Below, piece by piece: positions 35,039 to 44,652 of a stretch of 64,000 bases of DNA. Within the stretch, counting starts at the first letter, position 1, and each line of letters starts with the position of its first letter. This DNA comes from Crocinitomicaceae bacterium. GTDB lineage: Bacteria > Bacteroidota > Bacteroidia > Flavobacteriales_D > Crocinitomicaceae. Both the position numbers and the translations under genes were made by a program. The notes below the pieces were generated by a model. That model did no database searches. It worked only from the letters and a program-made list of their open reading frames with translations, and was not told the DNA's origin. The DNA lies in assembly GCA_020436025.1 (NCBI GenBank), contig JAGQYP010000001.1, forward strand, positions 62,001-126,000. Reading direction: 5' to 3'.

Positions 35039-37699
35039 TCATTCGTCTTCTCCAGCATTACGAATAATCACCTTCATATTGTCTTTCTTGTCAAGGCTTC
35101 CAAGAATTTCATCAATCCGCTTTTTGATGGTTTCAATTTTAAGAATATCGTTTTCTTTTTGAGTCGCTTGTTCTCCTTTTCCGTCTTTTCTTAATTGTTC
35201 AATCTCTGCATTGATACTGGTTGCCTCATTATCTAATTTGTTGGTAACCTGACCCAATAAATTAGGAAGGAAAACTTGCATGTACATGTTTCCAGACTGG
35301 GCCATGTTTTCGTATATAGCAAGTGCCTTTTCAACCACATCATTGTTTTGATTCACAACATAGGCGGTGAAATTACTTGCCAATCCAATTTTCTTAAATC
35401 CTCCGATTTCCTTCCATGCTTTTTCATAGAAATCATATTGCTCAGCTTTTCCATGTTCTGCATAAATAGCTGAAATGGCCAAAATCAAATCCTGACTTTC
35501 TTCATTTTCCATCTTTTTAGCCATGGCCATCCCTTCTTTTGGATTCATTTCGATCAAACCATTCAAGGCTTTTCCTAAAACGGAATACGATTTTTCCTTC
35601 TCAATCAATTCTTTGATCAATACCACGACTTCTTCTTTCTCTTTGTAATACTTGATCAATTTCGCAAGAGCCTGAGTTCTGACTAAAGAATTATCATCTT
35701 CCCTAACTCTTTTCATCAATGCCTCAAACATTCGGCCTGAGTCTTCCGTTTGCGCTTTTCTTGATTTCACAACTGCAAGTGAACGAAGCGCCCAAAATGG
35801 GTCTTCCATGGCTTTAAAAATCAACTCTACTGCCTCTTTGGATTTTGATTTGGATGCCTCCAAAATTGCTTCCTTTCGCTCCTTGTATTCGTCAGAGTGA
35901 TAATACTGATGGTAATAAAATGAGGCGGGCTTCTCTTCTTTTATTTTTGCCAGTAATATTTTCTCACTGTCAAACAATACGTTTTTCAATTCTCCTAAAA
36001 GAGGAAACTGCAATACCGTAAACTGTTCCTGGATCGTAACATCATATTCATTTTCCTTTTCTCCACTAAAAACTTTAATCTTAAAAGGCAATTTGTACAA
36101 AGGCACCTCATCGAAATTCTGCATTTGCTCAATCGAAACAACCAATGCGTTTTCCATGGAATCAATCTGATATTCCACCTTTAATTCAGGATGTCCTTTT
36201 CCAAAAAACCACTGATTAAAAAACCAGTTTAGATCTTCTCCAGTAACTTCCTCAAAAGCCAACCTTAATTGGTGAATTTCTGCAGGTTTAAACTCATTTC
36301 TAGTCAAATACAATTTTAAGGATGCGAAAAAGGCATCATCTCCTACATGGTTTCTGAGCATGTGCAATATTCTTCCTCCTTTGTTGTAGGAGTGCCCGTC
36401 AAACATTTGCTCTTTGTCCTTGTAAGCAAACCATATCATGTCGTGTAGTCCGGAATATTCTGCAGACTGATAATATCCTTCCTCTTCTATTTCTGAATAA
36501 TAATCGGCGTGGTTTTCTCCATATTTGTACTCATCCCAAAGAAATTGAGAATAATTTGCAAAAGATTCATTCAATGGTAAATTGGCCCAAGATTCACAGG
36601 TAACCAAATCACCAAACCAGTGGTGAAATAATTCATGTGCAATGATGGATTCATTATCTGAATCGATCAAATCTCTTTTCGTTTGATACAAAAAATCTCC
36701 ATGAATTACAGCAGTCGTATTCTCCATGGCGCCAGAAACATAATCTCTTACTACCACTTGAGAATATTTATCCCAAGGATATTCATAGCCCAATCTTTCA
36801 CCAAAGAATTTGATCATTTCAGGAGTGGCTCCAAAAATATCTTTCGCGTACTTTTCCCACTCTTTTTCTACATAATAATCGACTTCCAAAATACTTCCGT
36901 CTGATTTTACTAAAGTATCTTTCACAACTGCAAAATCACCCACAAACATCATGGTCAGATATGGCGCATGAGGAATATCCTGCCTCCAAACATCCGTTCT
37001 TGTTCCATCTCCATTCTCAGAAGAAAAGATCATTTTTCCGTTTGAAAGCGTTTTAAACTCGTCTTTTACAGTCATCTGAATTTCCTGAGTCATTTTCTCA
37101 TTTGGCGCATCAATAGTAGGGAACCATACAGAACTTGCTTCTGTTTCACCCTGCGTCCAAATTTGTTTTACCTTGTTTGGGTCCTCACCTTTTGGGTTGA
37201 TAAAATAGAGCCCTTTGTCGCTCATGATCGCCTGTGATCCTCCCGCGGTTCTTTCTTCCGGCTTGGCCGTGTACTCAATATAGACTGTGAATGTGTCTGT
37301 TCTTTCGTAGGTTTTATCTAGATCAATAGATAGAAACTGTTCGTCATAATGATGGGTCAATTTCATCCCGTCTTTGTCCTTCAATTTTACTGCATGAATG
37401 TCCATTCCCTTGGCATCCAAAACCAATTTTTTCTGTGCGTAAAAATGAGGCTTCACATCAATGGTCGCCTTCCCATTCATTCTTTGGTTATCCCAATCAA
37501 AACTTACTTCCAATTTCGTGTGAAGGATATCATTTTCTCTGGTTTCAGAAGGATTGTAAATAGGTCTAACTGCCTTCTTTTTCTCTTGTCCATCTGGCAA
37601 AGGAATTTCAGAACTGGCTACATTAGTTGTTTCTGAATTTTTCTTAGTTCCACATGCTGCAAGTGACAAAACCCCAAGAATTACAAGATATTTTTTCAT
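35039..37699 (-). CDS. M1-family zinc aminopeptidase lipoprotein
   Basis: The protein has 886 residues from the ATG at 37699; an upstream in-frame start would put 11 residues ahead of the signal peptide. The lipobox is LAAC (Cys16). The N-terminal beta domain is followed by the substrate-recognition motif GAMEN (323-327), the zinc motif HELFHHWF (His355, Glu356, His359) and Glu378 in NES. The C-terminal third is helical and HEAT-like (ALRSLAVVKSRKA, LVRTQALAKLIKYY). M1 enzymes remove N-terminal residues from peptides; the lipid anchor places this one in the envelope. It is transcribed alone. Confidence 0.92.
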   Translation of the reverse strand: MKKYLVILGVLSLAACGTKKNSETTNVASSEIPLPDGQEKKKAVRPIYNPSETRENDILHTKLEVSFDWDNQRMNGKATIDVKPHFYAQKKLVLDAKGMDIHAVKLKDKDGMKLTHHYDEQFLSIDLDKTYERTDTFTVYIEYTAKPEERTAGGSQAIMSDKGLYFINPKGEDPNKVKQIWTQGETEASSVWFPTIDAPNEKMTQEIQMTVKDEFKTLSNGKMIFSSENGDGTRTDVWRQDIPHAPYLTMMFVGDFAVVKDTLVKSDGSILEVDYYVEKEWEKYAKDIFGATPEMIKFFGERLGYEYPWDKYSQVVVRDYVSGAMENTTAVIHGDFLYQTKRDLIDSDNESIIAHELFHHWFGDLVTCESWANLPLNESFANYSQFLWDEYKYGENHADYYSEIEEEGYYQSAEYSGLHDMIWFAYKDKEQMFDGHSYNKGGRILHMLRNHVGDDAFFASLKLYLTRNEFKPAEIHQLRLAFEEVTGEDLNWFFNQWFFGKGHPELKVEYQIDSMENALVVSIEQMQNFDEVPLYKLPFKIKVFSGEKENEYDVTIQEQFTVLQFPLLGELKNVLFDSEKILLAKIKEEKPASFYYHQYYHSDEYKERKEAILEASKSKSKEAVELIFKAMEDPFWALRSLAVVKSRKAQTEDSGRMFEALMKRVREDDNSLVRTQALAKLIKYYKEKEEVVVLIKELIEKEKSYSVLGKALNGLIEMNPKEGMAMAKKMENEESQDLILAISAIYAEHGKAEQYDFYEKAWKEIGGFKKIGLASNFTAYVVNQNNDVVEKALAIYENMAQSGNMYMQVFLPNLLGQVTNKLDNEATSINAEIEQLRKDGKGEQATQKENDILKIETIKKRIDEILGSLDKKDNMKVIIRNAGEDE

Positions 37700-37814
37700 A
37701 TTACGCCTTAGTTTAGAAAGCAAATAAACCAAAAAGATGTTATTTTTAGCTTTGAATTTCTTTAAACGGCGAAATTAATAGATAAAAGCACTTAAAGAAC
37801 AATAAATTAAGCTT

Positions 37815-38294
37815 ATGCATATTCAACATAAAGATCAAAACTTTACCATCCACCGAAAAGACGCTAAAACCATAGTCGTTAATGGTCGGGAAATTGATTT
37901 GGGGAAGTCTACAAATGAAAAACTCCTTGTCAATGGAAAAGAATACATGGTAGAGATTGTTGAAGCTGAAAACAATACCAAAAAAGTTTACGTCAATAAT
38001 TTCCTTATTGATTTTGAGGTAAAAACAGATTTAGAGCATAAACTGGATCAAATGGGAATCAAAGCGGTTGAGGGTATGCAAGCTTCAGAAATCGTTGCTC
38101 CAATGCCTGGGAAAATCATAGATGTATTGGTTTCGGAAGGGCAAAGCGTGGCTCAGGGCGAAGCGGTTTTAATCCTAGAAGCCATGAAAATGGAAAATGG
38201 AATCAAGATCGAAGGAGATGCTGAAATCAAAGAAGTACTGGTTTCTAAAGGAGACACCGTAGATAAAGGTCAGAAGTTGATTTTGCTGAAGTAG
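37815..38294 (+). CDS. biotin carboxyl carrier protein of an acyl-CoA carboxylase
   Basis: A 159-residue protein with a variable N-terminal part (1-85) and a C-terminal biotinyl domain (about 92-159). The biotinylation motif EAMKMEN is complete, with Lys125 as the acceptor, framed by VAPMPGKIIDVLVSEGQSV and VSKGDTVDKGQKLI. It would carry carboxybiotin between a biotin carboxylase and a carboxyltransferase, possibly the one at 26373. In many Bacteroidota the three subunits are adjacent; here the carrier is alone, divergent from the M1 peptidase. Confidence 0.88.
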   Translation: MHIQHKDQNFTIHRKDAKTIVVNGREIDLGKSTNEKLLVNGKEYMVEIVEAENNTKKVYVNNFLIDFEVKTDLEHKLDQMGIKAVEGMQASEIVAPMPGKIIDVLVSEGQSVAQGEAVLILEAMKMENGIKIEGDAEIKEVLVSKGDTVDKGQKLILLK

Positions 38295-38387
38295 ATCTTT
38301 TTTGATTTCATGACTTTATGAAATTACGATCTTAGGAACTTTTCAATGCTCGTTCTAAATCTTATTTTCTTTGAATCTATTTAACAC

Positions 38388-38414
38388 AAAAAAGCGAGCC
38401 CTTCAGAGCTCGCC
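38388..38414 (-). terminator. intrinsic terminator of the DUF4412-like gene
   Basis: On the minus strand GCGAGC and GCTCGC pair around an eight-base loop and lead into a T run. It lies about 70 bases after the stop of the gene at 38483. Confidence 0.65.
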
Positions 38415-38482
38415 CATTCGTAATTCGTAATTATCTCCCTATCGGTCGATGAGCTCGCTAAAGCTCGGTTCGTTATTCAAAC

Positions 38483-39154
38483 TTACATTCCTCCCATCTT
38501 CTGAAGATCCTCGGCAGTTTTCTCGTCATACCCTTTTGGTGGCTTTAATGAGAATTCTTCGCTACTTGGAACTTCCTTTTTGAAATCCTTTGCGATAAAT
38601 GAGATGGTCATTTGCTCAGTTTCAACCGTAATTTGTAATGGGAATCCTTCCATTTTTCCTGATTTAGGAACTAGTTTTGAAGTAAATTCACCATCTATTT
38701 CAGTTGTGGACCACATCTCAATATCACCGCCTTTTCCTCCGGTAACGATATATTTTGTGCATTTAAATCCTAAAATATCCTTGGTTTCAGTTGTTTTCTC
38801 AATATCCACTTCTGCATCTTCTCCGTCATCTTCTCCATCAAGCATAGTGTAAAAATTTCCCATCATGCTTTCCGTAACTGAGATTCCCTTTCTTGATTTA
38901 TTATCAACAGTTGTGGTAGAAGTTGAAACTGTTCCCGTTTTAAAAATCGTTTTAGTGTATTTGCTGTTTTTGGCAATTTTCATCATCGATCCAGCTAAAA
39001 AAGGCATTGCCTGCTCCATTTGTGGGTCATCTGATTCAAAAGTCACATCATACTCAACATAAAACTCTCCTGTTGCTCCTTTTTCTGGTTTTGTAATAAA
39101 TGCTGTTGCAGCAAAAAATACGGCTACCAGCGCCATTGCTTTAATTACTTTCAT
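38483..39154 (-). CDS. secreted DUF4412-like protein
   Basis: A 223-residue protein with a signal peptide (about 1-19, ending ATAFITK). The mature part has the layout of DUF4412-type Bacteroidota proteins: a strand region near the start (EFYVEYDVTFESD), a central TKDILGFKCTKYIV, then MWSTTEIDGEF and a final FSLKPPKGYDEKT. A Met-rich patch (QMEQAMPFLAGSMMK) and a helical QKMGGM end are visible. Biochemical function unknown. It lies directly behind pyk on the same strand with an 11-base gap. Confidence 0.65.
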   Translation of the reverse strand: MKVIKAMALVAVFFAATAFITKPEKGATGEFYVEYDVTFESDDPQMEQAMPFLAGSMMKIAKNSKYTKTIFKTGTVSTSTTTVDNKSRKGISVTESMMGNFYTMLDGEDDGEDAEVDIEKTTETKDILGFKCTKYIVTGGKGGDIEMWSTTEIDGEFTSKLVPKSGKMEGFPLQITVETEQMTISFIAKDFKKEVPSSEEFSLKPPKGYDEKTAEDLQKMGGM

Positions 39155-39165
39155 TTCTTTTCTTT

Positions 39166-40584
39166 TTATTCTATTGCGCTCAACTTTAACATATTGGATT
39201 TACCCATATTCTCAATTGGCATGGATGCAATATTAATGACTAAATCCCCTGTTTCCAAAAGTCCTTCCTTCTTTAACAAATATTTTATGTCTTCGATCGT
39301 ATGGTCTGTACTAACCATTTTATCGTAATAATACCCATTCACTCCCCAAACTAAGTTTAACTGCGTTAGTATTTCTCGGTTACCAGTGAAGACAAAAATG
39401 TTGCCTTTTGGTCTTTGAGAAGAGACTTTATAGGCCGTATAACCAGAATGCGTCATGGTTACAATTCCTTTAGCTTCCACACGCTGACTCAATCTTACCG
39501 CATTAAAGCAAATGGAATCCGTAATGAATCGATCCTGATTCTTTTCCGGTATTTCTTCTTTATGGTATATATTCTCTGATTTTTCAATCTCCATTACAAT
39601 CTTAGACATGGTCTCGATCACTTTTACCGGATGTTGACCTACAGATGTTTCTCCAGAAAGCATCACGGCGTCTGTACCATCCAAAACTGCATTGGCCACA
39701 TCATTTACCTCTGCCCTACTGGGTGTATTGTTCGTAATCATGCTTTCCATCATTTGAGTCGCAACGATAATTGGTTTAGCATTTAACAAGGCTTTCTTGA
39801 TTAGCATTTTCTGAACCAAAGGCACTTCTTCCAACGGAATCTCTACTCCCAAATCTCCACGAGCTACCATGATGGCGTCCGTTTCTTTCATGATGTCGTC
39901 TATATCTGCAACCGCTTCAGGTTTCTCAATTTTTGCGATCACCTTTGCTTTTTTCTTTGAGTTAAAGATCAGATGCTTTAATTCGATAATATCCCGAGCG
40001 GAACGTACAAAGGAAAGACCAATCCAATCCACATCCATTTTCAACGCAAAATTAAGGTCCTTTAAGTCTTTCTCGGTCAAACAAGGTAAGCTGATCTTCG
40101 TATTTGGCAGATTCACCCCTTTTTTTGAGGATAAAATTCCTCCATAAAGTACTTTACATTTTACCTCTTTTTTCCGATCAGTAGCAATGATTTCGAAAGT
40201 CAATTTTCCATCATCTAACAAAATGGTTTCTCCCACCTGCACATCTTCCGGGAAAGATTCATAATTCAGGTATAGTTTTTCTTTTGTTCCAATTACTTGT
40301 TCTGTTGTAATGGTGATAATGTCACCAGGGTTCAATTCCACTCCGTTATTCTCCACCTCACCAATTCTAATCTTTGGTCCTTGTAAATCGGCCAAAATTC
40401 CTACGTGAGTATTCAATTCCTCATTCAGTTCCTTAATTGTTTGAACCACTTTTTCATGCTCCTCATGGGCACCATGAGAAAAATTCAATCTGAAAATATT
40501 TGCACCCGCCTGAATCATACCCTTCAAAACTTCTTTTGAACTGGATGCGGGTCCTAATGTGGCTACTATTTTGGTTCTTTTCAT
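39166..40584 (-). CDS. pyk: pyruvate kinase
   Basis: A 472-residue pyruvate kinase. The N-terminus KRTKIVATLGPASSS, the substrate loop NFSHGAHEEH, the active-site block AKIEKPEAVADIDDI with catalytic Lys, and VARGDLGVEIPLEEVP with metal-binding residues are all present, as is TQMMESMITNNTPSRAEVNDVANAVLDG. It makes pyruvate and ATP from phosphoenolpyruvate. It stands four bases downstream of the IPExxxVDY gene; the order rnc-IPExxxVDY-pyk is one I recall from other Bacteroidota. Confidence 0.97.
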   Translation of the reverse strand: MKRTKIVATLGPASSSKEVLKGMIQAGANIFRLNFSHGAHEEHEKVVQTIKELNEELNTHVGILADLQGPKIRIGEVENNGVELNPGDIITITTEQVIGTKEKLYLNYESFPEDVQVGETILLDDGKLTFEIIATDRKKEVKCKVLYGGILSSKKGVNLPNTKISLPCLTEKDLKDLNFALKMDVDWIGLSFVRSARDIIELKHLIFNSKKKAKVIAKIEKPEAVADIDDIMKETDAIMVARGDLGVEIPLEEVPLVQKMLIKKALLNAKPIIVATQMMESMITNNTPSRAEVNDVANAVLDGTDAVMLSGETSVGQHPVKVIETMSKIVMEIEKSENIYHKEEIPEKNQDRFITDSICFNAVRLSQRVEAKGIVTMTHSGYTAYKVSSQRPKGNIFVFTGNREILTQLNLVWGVNGYYYDKMVSTDHTIEDIKYLLKKEGLLETGDLVINIASMPIENMGKSNMLKLSAIE

Positions 40585-40588
40585 TCTT

Positions 40589-41005
40589 TTAAAATACTAA
40601 TTGGTCAAAACTTTTGTGTTCGTCAACATCGACAACAACTGTGGTTTGTATCATTTCAACTGATCTTAGTTTTACAGACATTTCTTGAATATCCGCTCTA
40701 AAATCATTTACCAACAAGAAAAAATCAATCATCTCAAGTTCCCCAACTAACAACTTTCCTTTGCTTTTGTTTTTCACCAAAATATAATCCGTGTTTTGGT
40801 CATCGTCAACGGCTTCGTAAAGTGAGTGGGAGCTGAGGATTTCTCCTTTTTTATTGGTTTTTAAATAATCTTCATCAGATCGAGCCAGTTTGAGGTGAAG
40901 TGATTGGTTGATCTCCCAAGCCAGACGATAATCTACCATGCTGGTGCAGATTCCTATCACCTCGTACTCAAAACCCTCATCAAGATCTAATACGATTTTC
41001 TTCAT
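40589..41005 (-). CDS. IPExxxVDY family protein
   Basis: A 138-residue protein from the ATG at 41005 (a TTG two codons upstream is less likely). GICTSMVDYRLAWEINQ is the conserved core, and DYILVKNKSKG and LEMIDFFLLVND follow; the name-giving motif is degenerate here. The family is restricted to Bacteroidota as far as I know, lies between rnc and pyk in many genomes, and has no assigned function. Position is therefore the strongest support for the call. Confidence 0.75.
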   Translation of the reverse strand: MKKIVLDLDEGFEYEVIGICTSMVDYRLAWEINQSLHLKLARSDEDYLKTNKKGEILSSHSLYEAVDDDQNTDYILVKNKSKGKLLVGELEMIDFFLLVNDFRADIQEMSVKLRSVEMIQTTVVVDVDEHKSFDQLVF

Positions 41006-41050
41006 CGTCAAAGATAAAAAAGAAATGGATTCAGAAGTTTTACGAAATAG

Positions 41051-41800
41051 TTAATTTTGAAGCTCTCCCATCAAGACTAGGGTTTCTTTAGAAGCCATTT
41101 GTTCAGCCTTCTTCTTGGAAGTTCCCTTTCCTTTACCCCACTCTCTATTGTTAAGAATCACAAGCGCTTCGTAAACAATTTGTTTCCCATTGTGTTCTTC
41201 ACTAACGATCTCAAAATTGAGTTCGAGTTTGTTCTTTTGTGAAAAAATGAAAAGTTTGCTCTTGAAATCAATTTCTTCAGAAATGGTTTTGTTTAAGTCT
41301 ACAAAATTTCTAAAAACATGGTTGAGCAAACACTTGCGTGCTGTATCATAATTGGAATCCAAATAAATGGCTCCAATCAAAGCTTCAAAGGCATTTCCCT
41401 CTAAGGTAGCCATATTGATAGACCTTCCTTTTTTGTAAAAGATGTGTTTGCCAATATCTAAATTATTGCCAATATCAGAAAGTGAATTTCTGCTTACGAT
41501 CTTAGATTTTAATTTTGTCAAATATCCTTCGTCCTCTTCTGGAAATTTTTCAAATAACAAATTAGCAACAATGGCATCAATGATGGAATCACCCAAAAAT
41601 TCAAGGCGTTCGTTGGATTCTAGGTGTTCTTTATCGTTGGAATAAGATTTATGGGTCAGGGCAATTTTAAACAAAGAAATATCCTTAGGGCGATAACCAA
41701 ACTTGTTAATCACAAATTTGATGATTTTGATCTCCTCTGGGGATTTTTTTTTGGGGAATACGTTTAATCTTACCTTCAAATTAACCTTTATATTTTGCAA
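41051..41800 (-). CDS. rnc: ribonuclease III
   Basis: A 249-residue RNase III. The catalytic signature NERLEFLGDSIID lies near residues 62-74, with the second acidic cluster EGNAFEALIGAIYLD. The C-terminal double-stranded RNA-binding domain (about 175-245) ends GKGKGTSKKKAEQMASKE. It processes rRNA and cleaves structured mRNAs. There is no ATG before the conserved domain: the start must be TTG, at 41800 (overlapping the fabF end by 20 bases) or at 41779 just after it. Confidence 0.95.
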   Translation of the reverse strand: MQNIKVNLKVRLNVFPKKKSPEEIKIIKFVINKFGYRPKDISLFKIALTHKSYSNDKEHLESNERLEFLGDSIIDAIVANLLFEKFPEEDEGYLTKLKSKIVSRNSLSDIGNNLDIGKHIFYKKGRSINMATLEGNAFEALIGAIYLDSNYDTARKCLLNHVFRNFVDLNKTISEEIDFKSKLFIFSQKNKLELNFEIVSEEHNGKQIVYEALVILNNREWGKGKGTSKKKAEQMASKETLVLMGELQN

Positions 41801-43034
41801 GAATCACTGATGTATTGTGACCTCCAAAACCAAAGGTGTTTGATAAAGCAACATTTACCGTACGTTTTTGAGCTTTATTAAAGGTGAAATTCAGATCATT
41901 ATCGATCTCGGGATCATCAGTGAAGTGATTAATTGTTGGAGGAACTATATCCTCCTGAATTGCTTTCACACACGCTATTGCTTCAATAGCCCCTGCTGCT
42001 CCCAATAAATGCCCAGTCATTGATTTCGTAGACGAAATATTCAAATTGTAAGCATGTTGTCCGAAAACTTCTTTGATCGCCTTAGTCTCAGCAATATCAC
42101 CTAAAGGGGTTGATGTACCGTGAACATTGATATAATCAACATCTTCTGGGTTTAGATTGGCATCTTCTAAAGCAAAGATCATTACGTTTTTCGCACCCAG
42201 TCCTTCCGGATGAGGAGCAGTGATATGATGAGCATCGGCAGTTAAGCCTCCTCCAACTATTTCTGCATAGATTTTAGCACCCCTAGCTTTGGCGTGCTCC
42301 AATTCCTCGATAATAAGAGCTCCAGATCCTTCTCCCAAAACAAATCCTTCTCGATCCTTATCAAAGGGTCTTGAAGCTGTTTCCGGGGAATCATTTCTGG
42401 TTGAAAGCGCTCTTAAAGCATTAAATCCTCCGATTCCACACTGGTTTACGGCTGCTTCCGAACCTCCTGAGATAATTACATCTGCCTTGCCCAGACGAAT
42501 AAGGTTGAAAGAGTCGATTAAAGCATTGGTAGCAGAAGCACATGCCGAAACAGTAGCATAATTAGGCCCTCTGAAACCATACTTCATTGAAATATGACCT
42601 GGTGCAATATCCACAATCATCTTTGGAATAAAGAAAGGATTGAACTTGCTTGCGCCACCTCCCAAAAAATAGACCTCACACTGGTCCTGGAAAGATTTAA
42701 GTCCTCCTATTCCTGATCCCCAAATGACCCCGCACCGATCAAGGTTAAGTTTTTCCAGGTCAAGGCCAGAATCTGCCATAGCTTCCGAAGAAGAAACTAT
42801 GGCATATTGTGAAAACTGGTCTAATTTCCTGGCATCTTTGCGATCAATGTGATCATGAACATCAAAATTCTTGATTTCACACGCAAATTTAGTTTTGAAC
42901 TCAGTTGCGTCAAAGCTTTGAATTGGTGCCGCACCGCTAACTCCGTTGATTAAGGAATTCCAATAATCATTTACATTATTTCCTAATGGTGTAAGCGCAC
43001 CAAGCCCTGTAACAACAACTCTTTTAAGTTCCAT
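41781..43034 (-). CDS. fabF: 3-oxoacyl-ACP synthase II
   Basis: A 417-residue condensing enzyme. N-terminus RVVVTGLGALTPLGNNV; catalytic Cys in VSACASATNALIDS, and the two catalytic His residues in INVHGTSTPLGD and KSMTGHLLGAAGA; C-terminal NTFGFGGHNTS. It extends acyl-ACP chains in fatty acid synthesis. It is 29 bases downstream of acpP and slightly overlaps rnc. Confidence 0.97.
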   Translation of the reverse strand: MELKRVVVTGLGALTPLGNNVNDYWNSLINGVSGAAPIQSFDATEFKTKFACEIKNFDVHDHIDRKDARKLDQFSQYAIVSSSEAMADSGLDLEKLNLDRCGVIWGSGIGGLKSFQDQCEVYFLGGGASKFNPFFIPKMIVDIAPGHISMKYGFRGPNYATVSACASATNALIDSFNLIRLGKADVIISGGSEAAVNQCGIGGFNALRALSTRNDSPETASRPFDKDREGFVLGEGSGALIIEELEHAKARGAKIYAEIVGGGLTADAHHITAPHPEGLGAKNVMIFALEDANLNPEDVDYINVHGTSTPLGDIAETKAIKEVFGQHAYNLNISSTKSMTGHLLGAAGAIEAIACVKAIQEDIVPPTINHFTDDPEIDNDLNFTFNKAQKRTVNVALSNTFGFGGHNTSVILAKYKG

Positions 43035-43063
43035 AAACTAAACCGAAAATTTCTTGTAAAAAT

Positions 43064-43300
43064 TTATTTTGCGTTCTCCTCGATGTAAGAAACTGCTTCT
43101 CCTACAGTTTGAATCTTCTCTGCTTGATCATCTGGAATTGCAATGTTGAATTCTTTTTCGAACTCCATAATAAGCTCTACAGTATCCAACGAGTCAGCTC
43201 CTAAATCATTTGTGAAGCTAGCTTCTAAAGAAACTTCACTCTCTTCAACTCCTAGTTTATCAACAATAATTGATACTACTCTTGATTTGATATCAGACAT
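43064..43300 (-). CDS. acpP: acyl carrier protein
   Basis: A 78-residue ACP of normal length. The phosphopantetheine attachment motif is [10 protein letters not shown] with Ser37. The acidic helix II and the terminal [11 protein letters not shown] are typical. It carries growing acyl chains for FabF and other enzymes. It heads the acpP-fabF-rnc-IPExxxVDY-pyk run and is divergent from purN. Confidence 0.97.
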   Translation of the reverse strand: MSDIKSRVVSIIVDKLGVEESEVSLEASFTNDLGADSLDTVELIMEFEKEFNIAIPDDQAEKIQTVGEAVSYIEENAK

Positions 43301-43455
43301 TTTAAAAAGTTTTAATGTTTATTCAAGCCACAAAGAAATAATTTCTGCCAATTAAATCAAAGATATTTTTCACTTTTTCATACGCTTAAAGTGCTTTTTA
43401 GTCTAAAAATCAAGGTTTTGATATGTGATTTTCTAGTCTCTCAGAAAAAAAGACC

Positions 43456-43463
43456 TAATTTTG
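43456..43463 (+). promoter_or_regulatory. candidate -7 box for purN
   Basis: TAATTTTG matches TAnnTTTG and ends 17 bases before the purN ATG. No -33 TTG at the expected distance. Confidence 0.45.
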
Positions 43464-43480
43464 CCGAAAATTTAAGAGAA

Positions 43481-44047
43481 ATGAAGAAAATCGCTGTATT
43501 TGGTAGCGGGTCTGGCACGAATGCTGAAAATATCATTCGTCATTTTAAATTAAATCCCAAGGTTCAGATTGGACCACTGGTGAGTAATACATCAAAATCG
43601 AGGTTCAAAGAAATAGCGAAAACCAACGGAATCGAATATTTAGAATATTCAAATCAAGATTTTGCGGAATTTCCAGAAAAGATTTTGGCAGATTTAAACT
43701 CCAGGGAAACTGAATGGATTATTCTAGCAGGATTTCTTCGAAAAATTCACCCCGATCTGATTCGTGCATTTTCAAACAAAATGATCAACATTCATCCTAG
43801 TTTGTTGCCGAAATATGGAGGAAAAGGGATGTATGGGATGAAAGTACATCAAGCAGTTTTTGAAAACAATGATTCGGAATCTGGAATTACAGTTCACTTT
43901 GTAAATGAAAATTTCGATGAAGGGAAAATCATTGAGCAAAGAAAGGTGAATGTCAGCTCATGTCAAACTCCCGATGAAATAAGAGGGAAAGTTCAAGAAT
44001 TGGAGCAATTAGTTTTTCCTGAAATAATCGAATCAGTAATACTTTAA
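43481..44047 (+). CDS. purN: phosphoribosylglycinamide formyltransferase
   Basis: A 188-residue PurN from the ATG at 43481. A longer in-frame extension to 43391 exists but reads as non-conserved sequence and contains the likely promoter. The phosphate loop is VFGSGSGTNAENII; the catalytic Asn and His are in MINIHPSLLPKYGGKGMYG and the Asp in HFVNENFDEGKII. It uses 10-formyltetrahydrofolate to formylate GAR in purine synthesis. It precedes marC by four bases. Confidence 0.95.
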   Translation: MKKIAVFGSGSGTNAENIIRHFKLNPKVQIGPLVSNTSKSRFKEIAKTNGIEYLEYSNQDFAEFPEKILADLNSRETEWIILAGFLRKIHPDLIRAFSNKMINIHPSLLPKYGGKGMYGMKVHQAVFENNDSESGITVHFVNENFDEGKIIEQRKVNVSSCQTPDEIRGKVQELEQLVFPEIIESVIL

Positions 44048-44051
44048 AATT

Positions 44052-44648
44052 ATGGACTTTTTTACGTCATTCAATTTTGTGGAATTGGGCACAGCAACGA
44101 TGATTTTGTTTGCTGTAATAGATATTGTTGGAAGTATCCCCGTCTTAATTAAGATTAAAGGCGATGTAGGCTTTATAGAAGCACGAAAAGCCACACTCGT
44201 AGCAGGTTCGATTATGGTTGTTTTCCTTTTTGTCGGAACTAGTATATTAGAACTGGTTGGGATAAATGTAGAGTCGTTTGCCGTAGCTGGTTCTCTTGTT
44301 TTGTTTGGTTTGGCTATTGAAATGATCTTTGGAATAGAAGTTTTTAAAAGCAGTGATGATGAAATGGGAAGTAAATCAGCTTCCATTGTTCCAATTGCAT
44401 TTCCTTTGATTGCAGGGGCAGGAAGTATGACCACTATCGTTTCTCTTAGGGCAGAATTTCAATCGATCAATATAATTGTGGCCATCATTATTAATATGAT
44501 TATTGTCTATTTGGTTCTTAGATCTACCACAATCATTGAGAGAATTCTTGGCAATACAGGTATTATTGTGTTGAAAAAAGTCTTTGGTATAATTTTAATG
44601 GCTATAGCGGTTAAGCTATTTTCAACCAATGTGAAGTTGTTATTTTAA
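44052..44648 (+). CDS. MarC-family integral membrane protein
   Basis: A 198-residue protein with six hydrophobic segments. The signature features are LFAVIDIVGSIPVLIKI at the first helix, then GSLVLFGLAIEMIFG, and IVPIAFPLIAGAGSMTTIVSL at the fourth, all characteristic of MarC/UPF0056. The transported substrate and function of this family are not established; an older link to multiple antibiotic resistance was withdrawn. It follows purN closely and ends at a terminator. Confidence 0.9.
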   Translation: MDFFTSFNFVELGTATMILFAVIDIVGSIPVLIKIKGDVGFIEARKATLVAGSIMVVFLFVGTSILELVGINVESFAVAGSLVLFGLAIEMIFGIEVFKSSDDEMGSKSASIVPIAFPLIAGAGSMTTIVSLRAEFQSINIIVAIIINMIIVYLVLRSTTIIERILGNTGIIVLKKVFGIILMAIAVKLFSTNVKLLF

Positions 44649-44652
44649 ATGA

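Noticed and set aside
38440..38470. Second hairpin (GAGCT...AAGCTC) after the DUF4412-like gene as a terminator
   Set aside because: It has no T run on either strand; the hairpin at 38388-38414 fits better.
43391..43480. N-terminal extension of purN
   Set aside because: The stretch holds a likely -7 box and reads as non-conserved sequence before the phosphate loop; the ATG at 43481 gives a normal-length PurN.
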